A stretch of 64,000 bases of DNA. It comes from a virus. The stretch is from positions 20,778-84,777 of the IMG/VR virus record IMGVR_UViG_3300036806_000149; one strand, given 5' to 3'. Position numbers and translations under genes: made by a program. The notes under the pieces were generated by a model. It was not told where the DNA came from and did no database searches. It saw only the letters and a list, made by a program, of their open reading frames with translations. Positions 32,091-39,650 of this stretch are shown in pieces. Every line of letters begins with the position of its first letter. Positions within the stretch are counted from its first letter, which is position 1.

Positions 32091-32512
32091 CAGCGCCCGT
32101 TGACTCTCGCCAGGTACGTAGCTCGGTGCCATTCGCGCCGGAACATGTGCTGAGCCCCTTCCGGAGCCAGCCGCTGGTGGTTGGCCATCTCGCGGAGCAT
32201 CAACAGCATCTCCTCGGGCTTGGAGTTCTCCACGGCGCGCATCTGCGACGTCTTAGCCGAGCCGAAGGCCATCACCTGGCCCAGCTCGGTGAGAAACCAT
32301 TCGGCCGGCGAGCGCTCGGGATCTCTCTGCACCAAGCCACGCATCTGCGGCCGGCCCAGGCGAGCGCCTACCGACTGGGCGCGGCTCTTCTCGCGCATGC
32401 CCAGCGCGTTGGCGATCTCCAGGCTGGGAGCCTGGCCCCCGTGTTCCTGGGCGATCTCGTGAACTCGGATCAGCAGTTCGCGATCCGAGAAGTCAAGCAA
32501 CCGCAAGGGCAT
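32090..32512 (-). CDS. Winged-helix-like protein
   Basis: One hundred and forty residues. LLIRVHEIAQEHGGQAPSLEIANALGMREKSRAQSVGARLGRPQMRGLVQRDP has the helix spacing of a winged-helix domain, and LTELGQVMAFG resembles the wing. The C-terminus is helical and basic. It probably binds DNA. It overlaps the neighbouring gene by 20 bases. Confidence 0.6.
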   Translation of the reverse strand: MPLRLLDFSDRELLIRVHEIAQEHGGQAPSLEIANALGMREKSRAQSVGARLGRPQMRGLVQRDPERSPAEWFLTELGQVMAFGSAKTSQMRAVENSKPEEMLLMLREMANHQRLAPEGAQHMFRREWHRATYLARVNGR

Positions 32513-32942
32513 CGTCCGTCTCCTTGAGTCCGGTGGTGGGCATTGAGGTGTAAATGCTCGCTACGCCGCGCTTGCCGTAGAGGCGAATCAGCTCGTGTTG
32601 CTTTAGGTAGCGCACCACGGAATCGATGTGCGAGTGCGAGCGCCCCGTGGCCGCCTCGATCTCCTTGAGCGTCATCGGCTCGCTCGACTCCGAAAGCGTC
32701 GTCATGACCGCCTGAATGGATTCCGGCGAGGGACTCCAGCCGTCGGAGCTGGCGGGTCGTCCCCGTCGCTTCCTCGATGTCGTTGGCTTCTCCCCACTCA
32801 GATTCTGCTTGGCTTGCGTCAGGCGCTTGACGCGCTCGCGCGAGAGGGCCAAGCGCTCTTCGATCCCGTCGAGGATCTGCTGCTCATCGGTGAGCTGCTG
32901 TTCGATGTCGGCCAGAATCTTTTCAAAGCCCGTGTCACTCAT
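32493..32942 (-). CDS. Coiled-coil plus winged-helix DNA-binding protein
   Basis: One hundred and forty-nine residues from ATG 32942, which overlaps the helicase stop (ATGA). Residues 1-55 form a long charged helix (EKILADIEQQLTDEQQILDG). A basic linker (TSRKRRGRP) follows, then a winged helix (MTLKEIEAATGRSHSHIDSVVRYLKQHELIRLYG). The arrangement suggests a dimeric regulator. The GAATCTTTTC motif at 32915 lies in the helix. Confidence 0.7.
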   Translation of the reverse strand: MSDTGFEKILADIEQQLTDEQQILDGIEERLALSRERVKRLTQAKQNLSGEKPTTSRKRRGRPASSDGWSPSPESIQAVMTTLSESSEPMTLKEIEAATGRSHSHIDSVVRYLKQHELIRLYGKRGVASIYTSMPTTGLKETDDALAVA

Positions 32943-34375
32943 ACCGGTTGTGCCCTCCTTGTCGTGACTCGGTAGCCACGACGCTTGTAGACCTCCAGAT
33001 GCCGCACCCTCCATTGCGCTTCGAGCGGTCCCACGTTGTCTGTGTAGTCGAAGATGACCGCCGCCGCAGCCTCGCCGTCGCATTTCTTGTCGGGATGTTT
33101 TCTCTCTATCCGGCCGACCTGCTGCGTGACAAGCCCTGCGTTGCGCTGAGGGAAGGGCAGATGCAGACGGTCGAGCCGAGGAATGTCCATCGCTTCGTCA
33201 GCCAGCGTCGAGAGCAACACACAAGGCGATGTCTCCGCCAGCGCCTTGGCCTCTTGGCGTGCCTCGTTGCTGTCCTGGCCGGTGATCGTGACGATCGGGT
33301 CGGCGAAGCCCTCATCGATCAGCATGCTGTGCAGGATGTCCAGATGCTCCAGGCGCTTTGAGACCACGAGTTGGTGATGGCCCGCGTTCTCGACGATCGT
33401 ATTGACGATGATCTGGTTGCGCTCTTGGTTGGAAACCAGAGCCTGGATTAGCTGGGGCCAGTTGGAGGGCGTGTAGCGCCCACGCCGACCCTGGAAGCCA
33501 AACCGGAACTTGGTGGGAATCCGGACGACCTCGGGCTTCTGGAGCGTGTCCACCGCGTCGGACTTGGTCTCGTGGATGATCGGGCCGAGCACATTGACGG
33601 CCAGGGCAAACGCGCCTGTCTTCTCGGGCGTGGCAGAAACACCCAGCCGGTAGCGAGCCGAGAAACGATCGAGTAGCCGGCGGTAGGTATCCGCCTGGGC
33701 GTGGTGGCACTCGTCCAGGCAGACCAAAGAAAACTGATCGAAGAAGCCTTCGGCTTCCAGCGCATCAAACCTGCTACTCAATGTCTGTGCTGTAGCTACA
33801 GTCAAGTATGAAGAGACGTCGAAGATTTGATCACCAATCTGACTGACTGGGTAATGCTCACCGAGATGCTCGATTGCCCGTGCGCGCCACTGCCACGCCA
33901 CATCGAGTGCGGATATGATGATCAGACTCTTACAGGCTAGCTGCTGTATGAGTGCTAGAACGGCAACGGTCTTTCCACTCCCGGCTGGTGCTTTGTAGAT
34001 ACCCTGTTGCAATTCTTTCATGACCTGCACGGCGGAGATCTGCCACGGGTGGAGGTTGGGCTTCTGGCCGATCCGGAACTTGGCTTCGAACTGCCGGCGA
34101 TCGGTCCAGGTGATCTCCAGCCCCATGTCGCGCATGCCCTGCGCGTAGTCCGCAGCGAAGCCCCGGGGCATGACCAGATACTCGCCCTCGATCTCGTATA
34201 GCTCGATCGTATCTGGCATCCGCTCCGCGCCCCAGACGAACTGGTCGAGAGCTTTCTGCTTGGCCAGGTTGGGGATCGAGAGCGCTTCCATGATGTGCTC
34301 GGCCACGCCCGGGGGCAGTTCGCTAAGCCTCACGCGCAAGCGGTAATCGATGATGGTTGTGATTTGTTCCGGCAT
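32939..34375 (-). CDS. SF2 DNA helicase (ResIII/UvsW-like)
   Basis: Four hundred and seventy-eight residues. An N-terminal domain of about 100 residues precedes KPNLHPWQISAVQ (Q-motif-like), APAGSGKT (129-136), LDECHHAQ (220-227), VSATPEKTG (246-254) and TQQVGRIERKHPDKK near the end. This order is that of UvsW/XPB-type helicases that remodel forks and recombination intermediates. TATGAT nine bases before ATG may be a -10 element. Distinct from the plus-strand HNH-helicase. Confidence 0.88.
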   Translation of the reverse strand: MPEQITTIIDYRLRVRLSELPPGVAEHIMEALSIPNLAKQKALDQFVWGAERMPDTIELYEIEGEYLVMPRGFAADYAQGMRDMGLEITWTDRRQFEAKFRIGQKPNLHPWQISAVQVMKELQQGIYKAPAGSGKTVAVLALIQQLACKSLIIISALDVAWQWRARAIEHLGEHYPVSQIGDQIFDVSSYLTVATAQTLSSRFDALEAEGFFDQFSLVCLDECHHAQADTYRRLLDRFSARYRLGVSATPEKTGAFALAVNVLGPIIHETKSDAVDTLQKPEVVRIPTKFRFGFQGRRGRYTPSNWPQLIQALVSNQERNQIIVNTIVENAGHHQLVVSKRLEHLDILHSMLIDEGFADPIVTITGQDSNEARQEAKALAETSPCVLLSTLADEAMDIPRLDRLHLPFPQRNAGLVTQQVGRIERKHPDKKCDGEAAAAVIFDYTDNVGPLEAQWRVRHLEVYKRRGYRVTTRRAQPV

Positions 34376-34408
34376 ATCGATAAGATCATACTACCGCGCA
34401 AGGCGGAT

Positions 34409-35116
34409 CTATAAGAGCCTTGCATCTTGGCATTGACTCAGAAGTTCTTCCTTGTATCGAGACCAGGAGCCAAATCGTCTCGTTACGGTCGATGGTGCAG
34501 GAATTAGCTTATTGCCATAACTTTCGTGAAGAAATTCTCGCCGAGTGGGTAAGTGACTATTTATGCTGACAAAGTTCTTACCAGCGGCCAAACAACTTCC
34601 TTGATCCCAATAAACCAATCTCGTTTGAAAGCCTCCACGTCCGCTGCATCTGTACCGACACTTGTAACACATCCCATATCCAGCAGAAGTTCTGTATGAA
34701 CGTTCAGTACATACAGTACATTTCCTAAATCCAGATCCTCCTGGTTCCCACTCCTCTTTTTGGCGAAGATGATGATAATGAGAATGACATAGCCCTCGAC
34801 TTTTTGTTTTCCTTCCACAACCATCAGCTACACAAGTTTTGGGCATTTGACCTAAAGGAAATGTTAGTGATGATTTCCGCAGATGATATGTATTCGGATC
34901 TCCGTTGACGAGCCAGCGACGATAGTGTTTATCACACCATCCACGTGCAGACGCAGGTTGCGAGCAATTTTCAACCGAACAAATAGATCCGTTGTGATGC
35001 GGATGCAAGACTGTATTTGGATCACCATACGTGCGCCATCTCCAATAGTGGTTCGCGCACCAACCACGAGCATTCACTGGCTTCAGACATCTCTCGATAG
35101 AGCACTTCTTTTCCAT
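34409..35116 (-). CDS. Zinc-finger protein with homing-endonuclease-associated repeat
   Basis: Two hundred and thirty-five residues after AAAGGATCACTC. Three copies of a motif C-x4-C-x2-P-x-x-A/S-R-G-W/L-C-x2-H-Y (residues 5-24, 46-64, 93-114) and a further Cys cluster (CTVC, CYKC) bind zinc. The C-terminal part SHLPTRREFLHESYGN...VTRRFGSWSRYKEELL matches the repeat associated with homing endonucleases (the F-G-S-W turn). The gene is clearly AT-richer than its neighbours, suggesting recent transfer. No HNH triad is visible, so nuclease activity is unproven. Confidence 0.7.
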   Translation of the reverse strand: MEKKCSIERCLKPVNARGWCANHYWRWRTYGDPNTVLHPHHNGSICSVENCSQPASARGWCDKHYRRWLVNGDPNTYHLRKSSLTFPLGQMPKTCVADGCGRKTKSRGLCHSHYHHLRQKEEWEPGGSGFRKCTVCTERSYRTSAGYGMCYKCRYRCSGRGGFQTRLVYWDQGSCLAAGKNFVSINSHLPTRREFLHESYGNKLIPAPSTVTRRFGSWSRYKEELLSQCQDARLL

Positions 35117-35184
35117 GAGTGATCCTTTCTGTTCTGACTGATCGAGCCGGGGCCTGAAATAGCCCCGGCCTCAAATCAGTTGTC

Positions 35185-35871
35185 CTACGCGGCCTCGCTC
35201 AAACGAGGAGTAATGACTTCCAGAGCGCTCACCAGCATCCGAGCCTCCTGCATGGCCACTACCAGATCGCCGGAGTCCCACTCCGCACCCTCGGAGTCCA
35301 GACGAGCAACCGCCTTCCGGTATGCAGCCGCCTCCTCGGCGAGCAGGGCTAGAAGATCCTCGGCCTTGCTGAGCGGCCAGCCGGCGATCTTCTCGGCGTG
35401 CTGACGCCGCTTGCTGCGCTCGCGTCCATCCACGCGGTGACGCTTCTGCTCAGCCTGGATCTCTTCGACCGAGCGCGAGTCCTGGGTGTTGCGCTTGAAG
35501 ACGATCGCCTTCATACGCCCCACGGTCATCCCCGGCTTGACGACATCGAGCAGATCGGAAAGATTCCGCCCCTCGATGAGTACCGAAGTAGTGACGCCGC
35601 GATCGAAGTCGCCCTTGACCGCCTGGTAGGTCTCCGCCAGTTGGACGAGGTAGGTGAGCTGATACGGGCACGGACGACCGCTCTCCCAGCAACGCTCACG
35701 CAGGTCGGCGAGCAGCCAGCGCCAATCGGCGTGTTGATCGCCATTGACGGCCTCAGCCGCAATCTCGGCCCAGCCTTGGATGGCCGTCTCGGTGCTGACC
35801 GCAACGGCATCGATTTTCGGAACCAGCGCTTCCCAGCGCTGATCCCCCAGCTTTGGCTTGTTGGGGTTCAT
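35185..35871 (-). CDS. Hypothetical protein, possible regulator
   Basis: Two hundred and twenty-eight mainly helical residues after GAAAGGGGGCAAC. The central LIEGRNLSDLLDVVKPGMTVGRMKAIVFKRN and basic VDGRERSKRRQHAEKI segments could contact DNA; the remainder is Ala/Glu-rich helix. No family recognised. It heads the leftward operon and carries a candidate sigma70 promoter upstream, so it is probably expressed early. Motif GAAAGATTC at 35558. Confidence 0.6.
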   Translation of the reverse strand: MNPNKPKLGDQRWEALVPKIDAVAVSTETAIQGWAEIAAEAVNGDQHADWRWLLADLRERCWESGRPCPYQLTYLVQLAETYQAVKGDFDRGVTTSVLIEGRNLSDLLDVVKPGMTVGRMKAIVFKRNTQDSRSVEEIQAEQKRHRVDGRERSKRRQHAEKIAGWPLSKAEDLLALLAEEAAAYRKAVARLDSEGAEWDSGDLVVAMQEARMLVSALEVITPRLSEAA

Positions 35872-35924
35872 TGTTGCCCCCTTTCTGCGGCGGGTTTCCT
35901 TGCCGCCACTTGATTACGTTCAGG

Positions 35925-35953
35925 AACTTACAGGAACACATTCAGAACGTCAA
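35925..35953 (-). promoter_or_regulatory. Candidate sigma70 promoter for the leftward operon
   Basis: The minus strand has TTGACG (35948-35953), a 17-base spacer and TAAGTT (35925-35930), about 50 bases before ATG 35871. The -35 is a 5/6 match and the -10 is weak. The surrounding 170 bases are the most AT-rich gap here and also hold the palindrome TAAGATCTTA (35981-35990). Confidence 0.45.
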
Positions 35954-36041
35954 TAGCGTTCCATAATAGTTTCATAAGATCTTATCATCTTACGGCCGAT
36001 TGGCATTTGGTAAGATCCTAGTACGACTGAGGAACAGCTCG

Positions 36042-36311
36042 ATGACGCTCGCACACAGCTACTACCACCATGCTCCGCCCGACCAGTGCGGCACGCCTGA
36101 CTGCGACAAGCCGCGCGTCGAAGGCCGGTACGTGTGCGCCGAGCACGCCCCGCGCATGGATCGCATTCGTACTGAGTTTCAGGAGGCCGCTCACAAGAAG
36201 ATCCACTACTCCAAGCGTCCGCCCACGTGCTGCTTTCCCGGCTGCTACGAGCTGCGTCCGCGCAACTCGGCGTTCTGCTTCAAGCACTCCGATCAAGTCG
36301 AGGAGACGTGA
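36042..36311 (+). CDS. Small Cys/His-rich zinc-binding protein
   Basis: Eighty-nine residues from ATG 36042 (GAGGAACAGCTCG upstream). Two zinc motifs, CGTPDCDKPRVEGRYVCAEH and CCFPGCYELRPRNSAFCFKH, share C-x4-C-x10-12-C-x2-H and resemble those of the homing-type gene at 34409-35116. The gene is divergent from the leftward operon. TAAGATC lies about 25 bases upstream. Possibly nucleic-acid binding. Confidence 0.65.
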   Translation: MTLAHSYYHHAPPDQCGTPDCDKPRVEGRYVCAEHAPRMDRIRTEFQEAAHKKIHYSKRPPTCCFPGCYELRPRNSAFCFKHSDQVEET

Positions 36312-36320
36312 GGACTCGCT

Positions 36321-36671
36321 TCAGGAAGCGAGGATCGAGCCCTGGATGTTGAACGTCACAGTCGGCGCTCCCGCCGGCAGGTTGACCACGAACTCGGTCG
36401 AGTTGGCGCTCATCGCGCGCACCGCCCACGTCGGCACGGCGGTCCCACTGGCGATCTGGAGAAAGGCCGAGATCGTGTAGCCGTTGACCGGCAGGTTGAG
36501 GTTGTGGGTCCAGGTGAAGGCGAGCTGCTGGCCGGCGGCGATTGACTGACTGCCAGTCGTATACGGCCCGTAGCGGCGCTGGGAGGAGGAACGAGCCTCC
36601 AGCTTGCTCAACCGCTTGCTGTGGCTGCGGTGCTCGCGCATCAGGTCGGGAAGGAAGACGGGCTTGGTCAC
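36321..36671 (-). CDS. Short tail-tip protein
   Basis: One hundred and sixteen residues from GTG 36671 (AGGTGG upstream), overlapping the upstream stop as GTGA. A basic helical N-terminus (LMREHRSHSKRLSKLEARSS) precedes a beta-rich domain (LAFTWTHNLNLPVNGYTISAFLQIAS...TVTFNIQGSIL). The layout, a trimerising helix plus beta sandwich, is usual for short tail fibres or tip decorations. Last gene of the tail module. Confidence 0.65.
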   Translation of the reverse strand: MTKPVFLPDLMREHRSHSKRLSKLEARSSSQRRYGPYTTGSQSIAAGQQLAFTWTHNLNLPVNGYTISAFLQIASGTAVPTWAVRAMSANSTEFVVNLPAGAPTVTFNIQGSILAS

Positions 36672-37759
36672 GGGGCCACCTGCAAGGGACCGAGAGTCTC
36701 GTTGCCGTTGTCGTCGATCGTGATGTCCATCCCGAACACGCGCACGGCCTGATTCTGGATCGAGACGCGCGGTGGGTAGTACGCGGTCAGGTAGATCTGA
36801 TCGCCGATCCCATAGTCGAACAGGGGGTCCGGAGCGCGCCTGGACGACGTCGCCGGAAAGGGCGTGATCGAGTAGATCACCCGAGGGGTTCGGCGCAGCG
36901 TGATCTCGGCCGCTCCGAAGGCCGTCAGCACGTTGACATCGGCGATGTCCGACAGCGCCACCTGCTCCTCGAAGATTCCGTAGGCGGTGATCGAGGCGGA
37001 GTCGATCCCCGGCCCGTAGGTGGCGTTCTTGCCCGACACGAAGATCGTGTTCATGATCTGCGAGGCGTCGATGTTGCGCCCGAATGAGGCGACGTTGTCC
37101 GGCCCCCAGCGATAGCCGAAGACCACGTCGGTGCGGTCGTGCCATAGCGGCGTGGGGCTGTTCGGGCCACCCAGCGTGGGGCTCGGCCAGAACGACATGA
37201 CCCGCGTGATCGGATCGATCGTGAAGTCAAAGCCGTTCTCGATCTCCGTCAGCTCGGTGATCGCTGCGCCCAGGTTCTGCCAGCGCGTGTAGTCGCGCGA
37301 GCGCGTCTGGGTGTCGTGAACCTGGGTGGCGTCGGAGGTGACCCGGGTGGCTCCGATTCCGTTGATGATGTTCAAAAGATTCAGAGCTATCGTTCCACCT
37401 ACAGTGTTGCTATAGCTGACGGCGTCGCGGAGGATGCGATTGTTGAGCAGTTCAAACCAGCCCACCGCGTTGACGCTCATCGACCCTTCCGGGAGCTTCT
37501 CGTCGATCGTCCACACCGGCCCCGACCACACCGGCTGGGCGTGCTTGTAGGCGATGATGCACGTGGTGATCGGCGCGATCACCGCCGCCATCCGCCGGCG
37601 CATCGACATATCGAAGGAGAAGCTCCCGGATTTGTTGAGCGCCAGCGTCAGATGCTTGTTATGCGCCCCGAACAGCTCGCCGAGCAGCGTCGGCGGCGAG
37701 GTGGTGGCGTCGGCCAGGATGAACTTCCAGGGCGGGATGCGCGGTTGAACGAACGACAC
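36668..37759 (-). CDS. Minor tail protein / baseplate hub-like
   Basis: Three hundred and sixty-three residues. GSFSFDMSMRRRMAAVIAPITTCIIAYKHAQPVWSGPVWTIDE and ENGFDFTIDPITRVMSFWPS fit siphoviral hub proteins (Gp37/ORF-like, related to the gp27/Tal fold), where strands build a pseudo-hexameric tube at the tail tip. It follows the Dit-like gene directly, the standard order tape measure, Dit, hub. It probably contacts host envelope or threads DNA. Confidence 0.75.
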   Translation of the reverse strand: MSFVQPRIPPWKFILADATTSPPTLLGELFGAHNKHLTLALNKSGSFSFDMSMRRRMAAVIAPITTCIIAYKHAQPVWSGPVWTIDEKLPEGSMSVNAVGWFELLNNRILRDAVSYSNTVGGTIALNLLNIINGIGATRVTSDATQVHDTQTRSRDYTRWQNLGAAITELTEIENGFDFTIDPITRVMSFWPSPTLGGPNSPTPLWHDRTDVVFGYRWGPDNVASFGRNIDASQIMNTIFVSGKNATYGPGIDSASITAYGIFEEQVALSDIADVNVLTAFGAAEITLRRTPRVIYSITPFPATSSRRAPDPLFDYGIGDQIYLTAYYPPRVSIQNQAVRVFGMDITIDDNGNETLGPLQVAP

Positions 37760-38692
37760 TCAAATCCACGTATCGCTGTAGGTGAAGATCACCTGAGAGG
37801 TGCCCGACGTCATTCCGGTGGCCGTCAGATGGATGTCGTTCTGCCCCGGATAGATCTGGAACAGACTGGAGTCCACCGAGAGCATGCTGAATCGATTCGT
37901 GCCACTTTGGTCGAGAAATGTTTTCGCGGCGGTATCCATGATGTATGTACTTCCACCGGGGATAGTCCCCACCAGCTTGATGAACTCTCCAGAGCGCGTG
38001 TTAGTGAGAGTTGGATTGGTTATTGGCCCGATGAACTTCATCTGCGGCTGGGCTCCGTAATTGCCGGCATTGGGGGACGAGAAGACCGAAACATCAGTGA
38101 TTGATGCCCCCGTAGCTGTGAACTGCGTGATGTGTGGCAAGTACGCGAGGAAGCGCGGATTCGATGCCCGCAGCGTGATCAGGAAATCGCGGAAGAAGCG
38201 GAAATCATTCTGCTCCTCGGTCATCGTGATCGGTTGGTTCTTGCGGCAGTTGATCAGCGACGTGCGCGCCAAGCTCGGAGCCTTGATTCCCGATACGGGG
38301 TCATACCCGGCCCCGTGGAAGATCAGCGGGTACTCCGTCTGCACGGTGGCGAACGCCTGGCGGAGCTGCTGCTGCATGTCTCTGAGCTTCTCCAGCCCGT
38401 ACGCCTCGATCCGGCCGGTGATGGCGATGGTGCGCCCGCCGTAGTAGGCGTCGAGCGGCGTCTCGCCGTCGGAGGAGGGATTTTCCTCCCGAACATCGCG
38501 GATGTCGGCGTCGCCGAGCCCGTCGAGCTTGGTCACCCGGATCTTGTCGATCAGATGGCGCAGATTGAAGACGAAGCCGTTGTATTCCATGGGAGCTTCG
38601 ATCCCGATCGGAACGGCCGTCCCCGAACCGGGCAGCGCCTCGGTCGAGCTGCCGTACTGCGCTATCGAGGGAAGTTCGAGGATCGGCGACAT
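37760..38692 (-). CDS. Distal tail (Dit)-like protein
   Basis: Three hundred and ten residues. FVFNLRHLIDKIRVTKLDGLGDADIRDVREENPSSDGETPLDAYYGGRTIAITGRIEA is the N-terminal Dit/siphovirus tail component pattern (x-D-x-R-x-x-x-p-x-x-D-G-x-x-G-x-T-I-x-x-x-G). The C-terminal half is a beta sandwich with Thr/Ser/Gly-rich strands. The Dit hexamer links tube to hub. It abuts the hub gene exactly. Confidence 0.78.
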   Translation of the reverse strand: MSPILELPSIAQYGSSTEALPGSGTAVPIGIEAPMEYNGFVFNLRHLIDKIRVTKLDGLGDADIRDVREENPSSDGETPLDAYYGGRTIAITGRIEAYGLEKLRDMQQQLRQAFATVQTEYPLIFHGAGYDPVSGIKAPSLARTSLINCRKNQPITMTEEQNDFRFFRDFLITLRASNPRFLAYLPHITQFTATGASITDVSVFSSPNAGNYGAQPQMKFIGPITNPTLTNTRSGEFIKLVGTIPGGSTYIMDTAAKTFLDQSGTNRFSMLSVDSSLFQIYPGQNDIHLTATGMTSGTSQVIFTYSDTWI

Positions 38693-38695
38693 CGG

Positions 38696-39634
38696 CTAGG
38701 TCCCGTCGCGGATGATGTAGTTGAGCGTCAGGTAGGGCTGCATGTTGTTGTGCCCACCGCTTCCGCCCTGCGCGCCGATGCCGAGCGCGGGAACCGCGTG
38801 CGCGTGACGAGCGGTGGCCCCGCCGGTCGCACCGAAGTTCTTCAAGGTTCCGCCTGTCACGCTTGGAACGCTCACGTTCGTGACTCCGCCGCCCGCAATC
38901 AGATAGATTGTGGACCCAGCGGGTGGTGCGTGCGTGTGGTCGGGAGAGTCAGTGCCGGTAGTGCCGCCCCCGGTAGCGCCGCCGTGATTGTGCGAGGGCA
39001 TCTCGGCCACGCTGATGCTGTGCAACTCCTCCCCTCCAGCGGTGGCCATAGCGTGGCCTCCTCCCACGCCGAGCGGAATCTTTCCTCCCAGGTTGGGCAG
39101 GCTGAAGTTGGTGGCGTCTTCCCCGAAGGGATAAGCGCCAGCGCCCTTGAGCCGGTTGTAGAGCGCGGTAAAGCTGGCCTTTACGAGCGACTGGCCATTG
39201 GCGAACTTGAAGCCCACCGGCTCGGTGGGACCGGCGTAGGGGAATACCGAACCCACCGGGATCAGGAAGTTGACGATCGAGGCGTCGAGCTTGGCCAGAT
39301 TGAGCGTTCCGTCGGCGATGATCGACGCCGGATTAGCCCCCGGTGAGGCTCCCAGTGCGTTCCAGGAAATCGTCTGATCGGCGATCCGCTTGGGCACCTG
39401 AGAGTCGCTGTAGGCCACGTCATAGGGGCCGGGATCGACCCAAAAGCGAGCAATCCCGTTGACCGCCTCAAACGGGTTGGCGATTTGGGTGGTGCCGGTG
39501 CGTCCGCTGTAAAGCGTCGCCTTGGTGGTGGTCCCCGCCAGATAGACGGTCACGAGTACACCCGCCATCAGCACCGTGGGTGCGCCACCTGCCGTAGCGG
39601 AGATGATCGTTTCGTTGTAGGCATCTCTATCCAT
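38696..39634 (-). CDS. Tail fibre protein with phage tail collar domain
   Basis: Three hundred and twelve residues. An N-terminal beta domain (VLMAGVLVTVYLAGTTTKATLYSGRTG) leads to the collar domain: PVGSVFPYAGPTEPVGFKFANGQSL, FSLPNLGGKIPLGVGG and SVAEMPSHNHGG, followed by a Gly/Thr-rich His-containing tip (DHTHAPPAG, ARHAHAVPALG). Such proteins bind host receptors. An insertion between tape measure and Dit is unusual, since fibres usually follow the hub. Confidence 0.85.
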   Translation of the reverse strand: MDRDAYNETIISATAGGAPTVLMAGVLVTVYLAGTTTKATLYSGRTGTTQIANPFEAVNGIARFWVDPGPYDVAYSDSQVPKRIADQTISWNALGASPGANPASIIADGTLNLAKLDASIVNFLIPVGSVFPYAGPTEPVGFKFANGQSLVKASFTALYNRLKGAGAYPFGEDATNFSLPNLGGKIPLGVGGGHAMATAGGEELHSISVAEMPSHNHGGATGGGTTGTDSPDHTHAPPAGSTIYLIAGGGVTNVSVPSVTGGTLKNFGATGGATARHAHAVPALGIGAQGGSGGHNNMQPYLTLNYIIRDGT

Positions 39635-39650
39635 TATCTATACACACCTC

